A DNA stretch of 64,000 bases from Bimuria novae-zelandiae CBS 107.79 (lineage: Eukaryota > Ascomycota > Dothideomycetes > Pleosporales > Didymosphaeriaceae), in assembly GCA_010015655.1 (NCBI GenBank), contig ML976774.1, positions 4,465 to 68,464 on the forward strand, read 5' to 3'. This document shows, one piece after another, positions 24,086 to 36,463 of the stretch. The translations under genes were made by a program, and so were the position numbers. Every line of letters starts with the position of its first letter. The first letter of the stretch is position 1. Below the pieces are notes generated by a model. That model did not search any database and was not told where the DNA came from. It saw nothing but the letters and a program-made list of their open reading frames with translations.

Positions 24086-24765
24086 ACAGTGGTTTTGTGA
24101 TCTGCGTAGCGGCATTGTCTAGAGATTCCTCCGTTTGTTATCATTGTTTTCTCTGGAAGTAGAGTTGGGCGATTGTTTCTTTTTTCGTAGTTGGATAGAT
24201 TTTGACATAATGCGTTCCCACTTGATAGCGAGGGCAGTCGCTTGATGGGACGTAATTATTTGGTTCAGAGACATTAATGCATTGGTCACATTGGCAGCTC
24301 AACTACTTGGCTTGAGAGTATCATACTCTTCCATAGAATTGTCAGCACCGCATGGCTTCGATTTCTCAAAGCGTGCATATTGTATGCTCCAGATGAGCTG
24401 AGGCTCCTCGATTCCAAGTACACGCAACTGATTGGTACATATACATCTCGCCCCGTAGCTATCAGACCACAAGTCTGGTTAGTCGCCGGCCGAATCAAGT
24501 ACATTCCAAGGATATGACCCGGGCTCGAAAAAGAAACCGAACAGCAATATCACTGCAGACTGCACCTGGAGCTAGACTCAGCTTGCACCAAAGTCCGGCT
24601 TACCGGTGTGATCCCCCCAAAAAATATAATGCAAGCCCAGTTCTCGTCCTCAGAATCTATACCGTTGGCTAGGTTTCCTTCACGCCACTCTACCGCAATC
24701 ACTCTGTCCAACTTCACACTTTCTAATCACTTCCATTCCCATCACTTCAAATCAAGACTGTCAAG
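24086..24765. other. Intergenic; promoter of the questin-oxidase-like gene
   Basis: 680 bp. A TATA-like AAAAAATATAATGC lies at about 24,618, some 150 bp before the start codon. I looked for TCG-N5-CGA, the AflR consensus, and saw none. Confidence 0.6.
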
Positions 24766-26258
24766 ATGATCCAAAAAGACACCAACCCATTCACCCCCTT
24801 CATGCTTCCTACCTCTACCTTCGTTATCGACCCTGAAAAGACTCCCGGGATCATTCATGCGAAAAACCTCACTGCTGAAAGCGCGGCTACTACAGAAGCT
24901 CTTCTCAAGGAAAATAATGAGAAGTACCACATCTTCTTCACGCTCGAAGACCACATGGGTGTGTATCTCCACAACCACATCGCGCACCATGATCTCACCC
25001 TGTGGGCGATGGGGGCATCTCCCGAAGTCCTACAGAGTCAGCACGACCGCAATGGCAAGTACATGCGAGACGCGATGATTGTGGTCGAGCCACTGGTGCA
25101 GGATCTGGAAGACGACGAAATCTATAAGAGGTGTCTGGGAAAGGAGGAGCATTTTCGCAACTATGAGAGATTCTTCTTGAGGATGATTGAGAGGGACGGG
25201 TATCAAAATGTCTTGCAAAAGTACATGGTGGACGGCGGCGAGATCGCGAATGACATGATGTACAGGATTTACATGGGTAAGCCGCTTACCAAGTGAAACG
25301 AGGAAGAAGGACCAAATCTTTGCTGACTTGAAGGCTAGGTTATGTACATGGTCACATCCACATTGGCCTTGCGCTCGAGTTCAGACAGCCTCTACTTTTG
25401 GCGGAAGGTCTCGCTCAGGCTGCGGTGCATCACGATGATTGGTACACCGAGTACCTCTCTGCTGCGGAAGCGGCTGCTGCCGAAGCAAAGGAGTCGACGC
25501 TGCCGCTCGCCGACATCATCGACATGGAGCGCAAGGATCTGAAGATCAGCACCTCATCCAGTCTTGACTATCACCTTCAGACCCGCAAACACTCAGGTCG
25601 CTGGGCCATGGACAAAGAAATGGCACGCGACGGCGTCTTAAAGAACGCAAAGAACGAGCTGATCCGTCTCGCAGCAAGGTGGCGAGTGTCTCCCGATGAC
25701 GACTTGGAGAGGAAGACGGCAGAGCTCATCAACACAGCCATATACATCACTGCGGCTGCTCAACGTGCACCATACCAATGTACCTTCGACTTCTTTCTTC
25801 TTCACACGGCCACATCCAGCATCGGGCACGTTTCTTTTCTCCATGAACCTTCCTTCACTCGCGCCCAGAAAGCTCGTCTTCTCGAGTACACCGGCCGCGT
25901 CTTCATGCAGACTTATGCCGGCATGGGTTGTCCCGAACTCACTCTGCCCTACCTCTGTTCGCACCGCTCCAAGCTCCCAGGCCAGACCTGGGATACTGTG
26001 TTTGCGCGCGCATGTTTACATGAGGACGATGGCCACATGGCGAAAATGATACGGTCCACCAAGCTGGCCGAAGAAGTCTCCAAGCCGTATGATCATTTGC
26101 CTGAGTTTAGAGTAAAGCAGAATATGTTCTTGACGGCGGGAATTGCAATGATTGATTCCGCTAGTGCGCAGCCGATGACGTGGACGAAGCATTGGGACTT
26201 CATTCGCGGTGCTGGGTTTGAGGGTGCGTGGGAGAGGTTCCCCAAGCGAGATTACTGA
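24766..26258 (+). CDS. Questin-oxidase-like oxygenase (DUF4243 family)
   Basis: Two exons, 24,766-25,276 and 25,339-26,258 (intron 62 nt), coding for 476 residues, the usual length. Family features include HIFFTLEDHMGVYLHNHIAHH near the N-terminus, the join MGYVHGHIHIGLALEF, the HHDDWY segment soon after it, a late CLHEDDGHMAKMIRS, and a C-terminal WDFIRGAGFEGAWERFP. Many His/Asp residues are conserved and may bind a metal or act in catalysis. Known members (GedK, MdpL, AflY/HypA) take part in oxidative ring cleavage of anthraquinone-type polyketides. Here the neighbour is a C-methylating PKS rather than an emodin synthase, so the substrate is open. No signal peptide is seen, so a cytosolic protein is likely. 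Confidence 0.9.
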
Positions 26259-26814
26259 TTTAGAAGACCTTTGGGGATGCGATGGTACCTAGGTAGTGTT
26301 CGACCGCGGATGTAGGAAATAGATTCTTTTGGTGCGAACCGTTCCCAAGTTCGGCGAATCCTTGGGGCCAAGTCTTCTCATGTGCACATCTATACACGGT
26401 AGTGAAGCGTGAGCACCTGTGCTAAATTGTACACCCTGTGTCATGTTTTCCACGTCACAGCAGCACGCAGAACCTATTTCGTAATATGAAATTGCTCAGC
26501 ATAGGTACATTACACGTTGAAACGGCGTGCATCGAAAGCTCACTCGCGCATAGGTAAAGATATCTAGAGATATGGTATAGCACTCTGAAGTGTTTCCGGC
26601 AAACCGTTCAAGCGAAACCCGCAAATTGCGTACCTATTCACAAGGCACTCTGGGTCGCAGAGCAAGACCACGGAATGCAAGCTAGTGCACGGAAATTGCA
26701 AATGGAGGAATAACTGGTTGGGATAAGGTAGAATAGAGAGGTACAGCCAATCAAAAACTGGCCGGCGTGGGGGAAGCTGTGGCCACCTGCATTGAGGCTG
26801 AGACTAAGCCCTAG

Positions 26815-26966
26815 AGCTCTCACGTGAAGCTGAAAGTTGGTTATACAACACTACGTTAGTAACTAAAGATTAGCTTTTATACTATTTATCCTAGGGTTAC
26901 TTATTACGTATTCCTGCTACAGAAAACTCTAGTCTTATAGCGCACTTCTACCTTTACGCGAGAGCT
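26815..26966. mobile_element. 152-bp MITE sharing its end with the repeats flanking the RBR gene
   Basis: Left end AGCTCTCACGTGAAG, right end CTTTACGCGAGAGCT, an inverted repeat of 15 bp with two transition differences. The left 30 bp match the left repeat outside the RBR gene (44,483-44,512) at 26 of 30 positions, and all four differences are transitions. The interior is AT-rich and non-coding. The insertion ends about 595 bp before the PKS start codon. Confidence 0.7.
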
Positions 26967-27198
26967 AAGTTTAGTCTATTAGAGTGATACGGTAGAAACT
27001 TCCTGGACACAGACGATCTGCATTGGTCCGCGTATTGCTCCTGCTAACTTTGCCGGTATGCTATCATGCCATCACAGTAGCCTTTGTCCGCCAGTGGCTC
27101 CTCAATATCCTGATCGATGTCGGAAAGAACACGAAGAAAAAGACCCGCTGTTCCAATTGCGTAATGGTGAGCTGGTTCTAAGGACCGAGGGACTCAAT

Positions 27199-27423
27199 TC
27201 ACCGTGGAAATAATAGGTCGGTGACTAGAGGGATTTTGTTAACGCCAGGTCCGAAATAAACCCTGGCTTTGTGCAGAATATCTACCACAAACACCAGTAA
27301 GCCGACCAGCATCCAAAAGGGGAAATAACTTTCCTGACCGAGAAAAGTAGCCGCTTCAGCTTCGGGGAATATGCAAGATAACGATCCTAAAATAAAAGAA
27401 CTTGAATTATTTATGTTGCTCAA
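27199..27423 (-). pseudogene. Fragment of a possible membrane protein
   Basis: A 74-codon frame with a strongly hydrophobic stretch (FWMLVGLLVFVVDIL) and a basic tail. No upstream exons were found, and similar frames can arise by chance. It may be the remains of a small integral-membrane protein of the cluster. Confidence 0.25.
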
Positions 27424-27561
27424 ATAGGTCCAGCCACTTGATCGTTAGACTTGACGTGCCATACCTACCTGTTCAGCCAGGCGAGTATCCACCAACTTTC
27501 AAGCCAATAGACCCCTGCCTATTCGCAAATTGAGACGCTATTGCAGGATCTCAACTCCAAC

Positions 27562-30500
27562 ATGCCTTCGACCACATCCAAACGACGTCCCCAGCACACG
27601 CTCTTGCTGTTCGGTCCCCAAACACCTCGCCACAGTTCTTCCCGACTATCAGAACTTTGGAATACCATCAATTCTGAGCCCAAGCTCGCCTTCCTGGGCG
27701 AAATCGTCAAAGAACTTCCATCGCTTTGGGAGAATACTGTGCTTTCGAGCTGTCCCGACCTCCGACGCCTTACTCACGCTAGTGAGCAAATCCAACAGCT
27801 TGTGCGGTTCTTCGAAACCGGAGCTATGGACACCTTCACAACTGAAAGACCGTGCGAGCTGCTTCTAGTTCCCCTGACGGTTGTCAGCCAGATTGTTGAG
27901 TATATTTCCCTTGACCGCGAAGGCAACGTCCAAGGGTTTTGTGTGGGCTTTCTTGCAGCTGCAGTCGTTGCCAGTTCGTCCAGCACATCCGACCTGGAGA
28001 GATACGCTGCTACGGCGATCCGATTAGCGCTTTGTATAGGAGCCCTCATCGACATTGATGAGCGTGAGCAACTTGGTAATCGTAGCTTAACGTGGTCGGC
28101 TCGCTGGACATCTGGTACTGAAGAGAAACACTTCCGAGAGACGCTGGCGTCTTTTCCTGAGGCAAGAAATTCCTGCGTACCTAAATTATTATTGCTAATA
28201 CATTCTATAGGCTTACATCTCTTGTATAACCGATGTCGATAGAGTCACCTTCACCATTTCTGAGAATGACTTCACAACCTTCGCTCGGCAATTGGCAGAT
28301 GGCGGCCTGGCAGCCCAATCCGTTGGTGTTAGCGGCCGATATCACAACGCAGCGCCCGGTCGAGCGGAGTTGGTACACCAGCTAAAGTCTATGTGCAAGC
28401 GCAATGAGCTATTCCAATTTGCCCCTATCGACCAGCTTACGTCACCCATACGTTCAACATCGAGCGGCCAGGTTATAACTGAAGGTCTACTCCATGAGGC
28501 CGCTCTGGATTGTATTCTGACCAATGTGTGTCAGTGGCATGAGACTGTCCAGTTAGCGGTGCATGCATGCGAGGGACAACTCCGCAACATCATACCCATA
28601 GGCTACATCCCAGGAACCATACCACGCTCACTCAAGCTTGCAGCGGCTATTCCTGAACCACTCACCTTGAATGGCGCACCACCTGTTATAGACAAAGCGT
28701 CCAGCGTCACTCAGCACCCTACGCTAAACGATGCGACCAACGTCATGACCTCGTCATTCCAGCCCACGCCCGAAGAGCCGCTGAGCCCTAGACTAAATGC
28801 ATCGAGGATGCCTATCGCTGTGATAGGTATGGCTTGTCGATATGCTCAAGCTAGTTCGCTCGAGCAATTCTGGTCCTTGATCAACTCCGGCAAGAACGCG
28901 TGCACACCCGTACCAGAGAATCGCTTTAAGCATGAAGACCTGTGGCGGAAGCCAAAAGGTCTCTTTTACGGCAACTTCGTCGAGGATGTGGACGCATTTG
29001 ATCACCGGTTCTTCAATATGTCGGCACGGGAGGCTGCGTCCATGGATCCACAGCAAAGACTTCTGCTCCAGGTCTCGTACGAAGCCATGGAGTCGGCTGG
29101 TTACCCGAGTGGTACTGAATCGCCTCAGCGCCGTGTTGGTTGTTATGTCGGCGCGGGCTATGTCGAATACGAGGATAACGTTGCATCGGAACACGCAACT
29201 GCTTATTCGGCGACTGGAACCATTCGAGCTTTCATCAGTGGCAGAGTCAGCCATTATTTCGGGTGGACTGGCCCATCCGTTGTGTTTGACACTGCATGCT
29301 CATCATCCGCGGTGGCAATCCATCATGCTTGCAAGGTACGTCGGCGCGGATTACTACCTCCTTTCCAGGCTGATATTGGTGGATAGGCTCTTGAAACGAA
29401 CGATTGTTCGGTCGCGATTGCAGGCGGTGTTAGCATAATTACTAGTCCCACCTTCTACCAGAACCTGGCTGCTGCATCTTTCCTGAGCCCAACAGGCGCT
29501 TCAAAGGCTTTTGACGCCGACGCGAACGGTTACTGTCGTGGCGAAGGCGCAGGAATGCTGGTCTTGAAGCCGTTGGACAAAGCCATAGCCGACGGCGATC
29601 GCATCATCGGTACAATCCTAGGATCAGCTATAAATCAAAACTCGAGTTGCAGCCCCATCACCGTCCCAGACTCGAACTCTCAGAGTGATCTGTATCTTCA
29701 GGCTCTCGCTGGTGGTGGCCTATCGCCTTCGGATGTCACCTATGTGGAAGCACATGGAACCGGAACCCCGGTAGGCGACCCCATTGAATGCGCCAGTATC
29801 CGCACCGCCTTCGGTAGTCCAGAAAGGGCCCAAGAAGTGGTAATCGGATCGGTCAAGGACGTCATCGGTCATACGGAGTCAGCATCTGGTGTTGCGGGCA
29901 TAATCAAGACGCTGCTCATGATGCAGCATGGCACCATCCCCAAGCAGCCGAACTTCAAACGACTCAACCCAAAGATTTCAGCTTTAGGCCCAGAAAAGCT
30001 CGCGATTGCAGATCAACCTCGTCCTTGGAACGACTTTAGAAGGCGAACTGCCTTGGTCAACAACTATGGAGCGGCTGGAAGCAACGCTGCTATCGTCGTT
30101 CAGGAGTACGCCACACGTGAGCCACAAGAGCATCTCTCAGGATCCCCCTCAGAGAAGGGCAGCCTTGAATACCCGGTATTCATCTCCGCCAAAACTCCGG
30201 AGAGCTTGCAGGCTTACGCTGGCGCGCTCAGGTCTTTTATCGATCGAAACGTCTCGGTGACGTTGGCTGATATCACCTACAATCTAGCACGTAAGCAAAA
30301 CAGAGCATTTGAATTCAGCTCTTCTTGGACGACTACGAGTCTTACTGCCCTGTGTCGAGAGCTAGATGATCTCGCGACCGGTGTGCGTACCATCTTGCAG
30401 CGAAATGGAGATAAGAAAAAGGCGGCAGCAGGTGCAACGCCTGTTGTTTTATGCTTTGGAGGGCAAACCGGGCGAAACATCTATCTGTCCCGAGAGATAT

Positions 30501-33500
30501 ACCAAGGTTCGGCACTTCTGCGTGTGCATCTCGATCGTTGCGACGATGCTTGCAAAGGCCTAGGGCTGCCCTCACTATTCCCGCGAATCTTCGATCCCGC
30601 GCCAGTGGATGATCTGGTGGCACTGCACGCCATGCTGTTCTCCGTGCAGTATGCTAGCGCTAAAGCATGGATGCAATCCGGGATCCAAGTCACTGCGCTA
30701 GTGGGCCATAGCTTTGGCCAACTTACAGCCTTATGCGTGGGCGGAAGCATGCACTTACCTGACGCTTTGCGATTGGTCACCGGGCGCGCCCGTCTGATCG
30801 AGAAGCTCTGGGGTCATGATCATGGCGTCATGTTGGCTGTAGAAGGCGACGCAGATGCTCTCAGCAGTCTTGCGGCGCGCCTCCAAGAGAGCCGTCGTGA
30901 CGATGTTGACGTGGCATGCTACAATGGCTTACGGAATATTGTCTACGCCGGAGAAGCGCCTGCAATTGATGATCTAGAGAAGCTGTGTCGATCTTCTCCA
31001 GGCCTCAAGACTGTGAAGCTCGCGAACAGCCACGCATACCACTCCAGACTGGCGGATCCGATCTTGAAGGCCTACAAATCGATAGCCGAATGTATCAACT
31101 TTCAACCATCTTCCATCCATGTCGAGACTTGCTCTCCTGGTCAGAGCTGGGCGAATGTCGATGCAGCAAAGGTTGTTCAACACACGCGAGAAGCGGTTCA
31201 TTTCGGCGAAGCTGTGCAAAGGATCGCCAACGAGCATCCTTCATGCATCTGGCTCGAAGCTGGTTCCGCATCTCCAATAGCTGGCATGATAAGGCGGGCG
31301 CTTCCACCTCTCCGGAGCTCCAGCGGCGACGTTCTACTATCTGTAGATTTGGGGAAAGGCAATCCGTGGACAAGTCTCTCAAAAGCGTCATCTGGACTTT
31401 GGACCGCGGGACTCACGGCTGACTATTGGGCATTCCACGGCGCACAAGCCCACCGCTACCGACTACTGGACCTCCCTCCATACCAGTTCATTAAGAACAG
31501 ACATTGGATGCACTTCCAGCCTTATGGACCGCAGCAGGAGGGAGCTAAAGCACCAGAACTGTCATCGGGCCCACCAGAGTTGTTGCGTCGCGTTAGCGGT
31601 GGCACGACTGAGTCCACATTTATCATTGACCCTTCGCATGAGGTCTACGAGTTGAGTGTTCTTGGCCATGCTGTTGCGGGCCAAAGTCTGTGCCCAGCAG
31701 GCTTGTACTTTGAGTTAGCCATTCGAGCTGCCACCACTCTCAACGAGATCGGATCGGAAGAGGATGTGGTAGTGCCACATATCAAGGATTTGCACATCGC
31801 GTCTCCGCTTGGTTTGAAACCTGATAGTTCGTTGTTCGTAGCCTTGACACGAAGCAAGGATCACAACGACCATCCAAATTGGGCTTTCTCTTTCTATACG
31901 AGCCCCGATGCCGCGGCACCAATGTCCAAGCGTACCATTCATGCTTCGGGCAGCGTGACTCTGCGGCCTTCTCAGACTTTGACGTCTCGTTTTCAGTCGT
32001 TCAGTCGCTTGGTCGGTCGTAAGCGCTACAAGCAGGTTGCTTCCTCTTCCGGCACCGAACAACTGTCAGGCACCATTCTCTACAAGGTCTTTGGGCGCGT
32101 TGTCAACTATAGAAGCTACTATAAGGGCGTACAGAACGCCATTGCCAGCAGTGGCGAGGTCGTAGGCGATGTTGCGATGCCAAAGAGCGAAGAGGTCGAC
32201 CGTCTAGCCGGGATGTCGGAACCATTGGCTATCGACAATTTCTTGCAACTCGCTGGAATTCATGCCAATTGCCTGCAAGCAGACATTGGCGACGACGATG
32301 TCTCAGTATGCAATGCCATAGGCGAGATGCTGTGGAGTGAGGCATTCTTCTCCAGCCGCGAGACTCGCTCCTGGAGTGTGTACTCGAACATGGAACTTGA
32401 AGGAAAGAGCACCGCGACCAACGACATATTTGTCTTGGATAAGACATCGGGTGCAGTCATCCTGGCCTTTTTGGATGCGAAGTTCCACCAGGTGTCGCTC
32501 ACGTCGTTACGCAGAGTGTTGTCAAAGCTCAATAAAGATAAAAGCAACAGCTCCCCTGCGAAAGCAACCCATACTGCCGCCGTTGATAATGTATTTCCCG
32601 ACGTGGTAAAGAGTCAGCGCCCCCAAGACTTCCCCATTGACACATCGTCGAATGGCGGTCAGGCATCTCCATCGTCGACTGCACCTGTGGAACCCATCTC
32701 TACTCCAGCTACCTCCAACGTCGCACTAGGCATCCGCAAAATGCTCGGGGATATCTTTGGAATGTCCGCAGAAAAGTTGAAGCTTGATGCAGATCTAGCA
32801 GATCTAGGTGTTGATTCGTTAATGATCACCGAGATTTCCAGTGAGATTAAGACACTTTTCGATGTGAACTTATCCGTGGACGATCTCCAGGAATTGACCG
32901 ACGTCCAGTCCTTGATCCTGAAGGTCGGAGGCCCATCCTCAGCTAGCAACAGCCCAGCACCTCCTTCACGGTCAATTGCAACCACGTCCGATGAGCGGCC
33001 ATTAACGAACGGTGCCGGGCTCACAAACGGAGTAACAACCCAGGACGATGTGATAGAGGAGTACGACGGGGGTGTCGCGCCTCTGGGTAGCGAATGGTAC
33101 GCCAGCAATGGTAACATGTTCGACACAGTGGTCCAAGAGAGTGGATTCGGTGACTTCCGCAAGAATGTATATCCACTTCAATCCGAGCTCGTGGTCGCTT
33201 ATACAGTAGAAGCCCTCTCGAACTTGGGATGTGATCTACGGCAATTGCGCACCGGACAGTCGCTGCCGAAACCAACATACCTACCCAAGCATCAGAAGCT
33301 TATGGATCAGATGTATAGGATTCTCGCAGAGGCAGGTCTAGTCTCAAATGTGGTGTCCGGCCCTAGCGCCATCCGAACGAGTGCGCCAGTTCCAACTGCT
33401 TCGTCCCAGGAGTTGCACGACGTTATCGTACCAAAATTCCCGCAATATGCTGCTGAGCACCAACTCCTTCGGACCACGGGTGCTCGTCTGGCTGACTGCC

Positions 33501-35334
33501 TTACTGGTAAGGTGGAAGCCTTGTCTTTGATGTTTGGGACTGCCGAGTCGCGACGCTTGATGGGAGAAGTCTACACAAATGGGCCCATGTTCAAAGCTGC
33601 TACAGCGTACCTTTCCAAACTTTTGATGGACGTCTGCAGACGATTTCGGGGCAACCGTAAGATTCGCATCTTGGAACTGGGCGCTGGTACAGGTGGGACC
33701 ACCAACTTCCTGGCACAGCAGCTCGAGAAGAGTGGGACCGGGGGCAAGGTCCAATACACGTTCTCAGATATCTCAGGCTCCTTGGTTGCCGCTGCAAGAA
33801 AGAGGTTCGGCGGCTATTCCTTCGTCGATTATGCCACCATCAACATCGAGAAGGATCCTGCGGCCCAATACCTGAGCAAGTACGATGTCATTATCTCCAC
33901 GAACTGTATCCACGCAACCGCCAGCCTTGTGCGCTCCTGTACCAATATCAAGCACATGTTGCGCCCAGACGGGATGCTTTATCTCGTGGAGCATACCCAG
34001 AACCTCTATTGGTTCGATCTGGTGTGGGGCCTCGTGGAAGGGTGGTGGTTGTTTGACGACGGTCGTACCCATGCGCTCGCTTCGGAAACTCGATGGAAGG
34101 AGGACCTGTACACTTCTGGTTTCCATTGGGTCAATTGGTCCAACGGGCCCAGTCAAGAGTCCCAGATATTGCGTGTCATTGCCGCATCACCATCGGCACA
34201 GGCCTCCAGACCGAGTCCTGCCATTGTCGGTTCCTCTCAACACCAGAGACCATTGTTAGATACCCAAGAGACGGTCGTCTTCAAGCATGTCGATTCTCTG
34301 CCCCTTAACGCCGACATTTATTATCCTTCGATGGCACAAATGACGAACACACCGCGTCCGGTTGGTGAGACCGCACAGCCACCTCCTGCAATGGCTCTGA
34401 CTGATATATCTTGGCAGCTTTGATGATCCACGGTGGAGGTCATGTGATGCTTTCCCGTAAGGATGTGCGCCCGAAGCAGACCCAAATCTTGCTGGACAAC
34501 GGATTTCTACCCGTTAGCGTTGATTATCGCCTATGCCCTGAGACGACACTTCTCGAGGGACCTATGACAGACGTTCGGGATGCGCTCGATTGGGCGCGTA
34601 AGACACTCCCACACCTGTATCGGAAGCGTTCGGACGTCCGCATTGATGGCGACCGCGTCGTCGCGGTGGGATGGTCCACGGGCGGCACTCTCGCCCTGAG
34701 CCTGGGCTGGACCGCACCGTCCGCAGGGCTCCAAGCACCTGAAGCTATCCTCGTCTTCTACTGCCCCACGGATTACGAAGATAGCTGTTGGACGCGAGAA
34801 AACAAGCCTTTCGGGGATGCGACGATCGACACCGAGGCGTACGATCTGTATGAGGGTGTCTTCGATTCTCCCGTCACCGCATACAGCCCACCAGCCGCCT
34901 CACGTGCTGCTGGAGGGTGGATGGCGAAGAGCGACCCGCGTTCACGTATCGTACTCCACATGAACTGGTACGGCCAGACTTTGCACGTTTTGATCAACGG
35001 TCTGAAGGGGAAGAAAGCCAGGCGGAATGGGCCGCTGCAGCTTCCACAGCCGACCACTGCGCAAATCCAAGCCATCAGTCCATTGGCGCAGATTCGAAAG
35101 GGCATGTACCAGACCCCGACGTACATTGTGCATCCCACCGACGATGATCTCATCCCGTGGCAACAAGCACAGCGTACGGCCGATGAACTAAGAAACCGGG
35201 GTGTCAGGAGCGAGGTACGCATCGTGAAGAATGCGATCCATCTTTTCGATCTGTATCCACGCTATGACGCGAACGAAGAGGCCACCTCCGCAGTTGCTGA
35301 TGGGTATGCGTTTCTTTTGCAGGCTGTATCGTAG
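27562..35334 (+). CDS. Non-reducing polyketide synthase, SAT-KS-AT-PT-ACP-CMeT-esterase
   Basis: Four exons: 27,562-28,161, 28,211-29,335, 29,387-34,364 and 34,418-35,334, giving 2,539 residues. SAT: residues 1-380 with GFCVG (Cys127). KS: about 400-820, with DTACSSS (Cys563), His698 and His737. AT: about 925-1230, with GHSFG (Ser1017). PT: about 1310-1610, His1336 and Asp1525. One ACP: DSL Ser1719. CMeT: about 1790-2190, with LELGAGTGG near 2004. The terminal alpha/beta-hydrolase has HGGGH and GWSTGG (Ser2321). All key residues are intact. This architecture, seen in AusA- and MpaC-type synthases, makes C-methylated orsellinic-acid-type aromatics released by hydrolysis. The first intron is GC-AG (28,162-28,210). 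The enzyme probably works with the neighbouring regulator and oxygenase. Methylation number and chain length cannot be read from sequence. Confidence 0.95.
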
Positions 35335-35538
35335 AATAGTCGTGAAATCGGAAGGTTTCGCTCACATCTGGCCTGTGTTTAGCGGGACGCTGACACGCAT
35401 CCACGGGTCACGCGTCAACACGTGCATCCAAACATCCCGGTCACCACATGCATGTGTGCACGAACAACCTGCCCAATAAACAATCGCTCAACAAAGCCGT
35501 TTCGTCGCTTCTGCCATCCTGTTTAGAATAGAGCGACA

Positions 35539-36463
35539 ATGTCGTCCAGGCTCAATACTCTCCCTCCCGAGATCCACTTCAACATCTTCTCCTACGCCGG
35601 CGCATTCGATGCAACGCTCTTACTAAACCACCCATTATTCGCCAGCTCGGAAACATGTCACCAGCTCCACTCAACCATCGAAGAGTACACGCGTATCCTG
35701 CTAAAAAAGCACACCAACATCCCGCTGCCCACCAACTCCACCAGAGCCGCAACCATCGTAAGCTGAACACTGTTGCTAAGCTTTCTCTCCAAAACATGTC
35801 ATTTCTGCTGGATGCAGACCAATAGAAAAGCCATTTTGTACGAACAAATGACATGTTGCCAGACATGCGACAGGAAGCAGATGCCGAAGATGGTATGTGC
35901 AGGATGCGGTGTATGTCACTTTATGTGAGCTGGGCTAATCAATGAAGACATTGTTCCAGGCCGCCCACAAACCACACCGGATCTCGAAACTCGACCTGTT
36001 GACCCCGAATGCGCTCCACCTGTCCCTCCCGCCCTTACGCGTCGGAAGATCTGACAGTAACATTATGATTGCTACGGCGGATGTTCTCGCGCGCAAGGCG
36101 CATATTGAGAAGCTTCTGGGGCCTGAAGTAGACGCTGCGGACTTGACCCGGCGCGCGAGAAATCACGACGGTATATATAAATACATGGCTTCTGAGTTCG
36201 AGCTCCTTGAGGGCCATAAGATCTCGGTGGTGCCTAGATCTCCTGAGTGGTGGATTGTGTTATCGCACGCGCCGTTGCGGGAGTCGCATTATTATCTAGT
36301 AAAGCTTCTACAGGAACAGCTGGAGAGCGAGGGCTCGAAGATAGTGTTCCCTGAACTGCCACGATGGGCGTTGGAGCAGCTATTCGGCTCGCGGTGTGCG
36401 AGGTCTGGGGGTGCATGCAGTGCGTTGGGAGGGCGTCGGCCTCGTCGTGATTTAAGAGAGTAA
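35539..36463 (+). CDS. F-box-like fungal protein of unknown role
   Basis: Three exons: 35,539-35,757, 35,818-35,892 and 35,960-36,463, giving 265 residues. The N-terminus MSSRLNTLPPEIHFNIFSYAG matches the F-box pattern (LP.EI...I). A Cys-rich piece (CCQTCDRKQM) follows in exon 2. The rest is not recognised. F-box proteins recruit substrates to SCF ubiquitin ligases through Skp1. The stop lies in a low-complexity Arg-rich end (GGRRPRRDLRE), so the true 3' end could differ if another intron exists. The start is 204 bp after the PKS stop, and the role looks unrelated to the cluster. Confidence 0.65.

Larger units (their letters stand above)
26259..27561. other. Intergenic between oxygenase and PKS, with a MITE
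   Basis: Contains the 152-bp MITE at 26,815-26,966 and a short membrane-protein-like open frame on the minus strand (27,199-27,423). The last 140 bp should contain the PKS promoter; no strong TATA box is visible. 26,970-27,200 shows no recognisable feature. Confidence 0.55.

Noticed and set aside
24086..27561. AflR binding sites (TCG-N5-CGA) in the cluster promoters
   Set aside because: I scanned the intergenic stretches by eye and found only partial matches such as TCGACCGCGGA.
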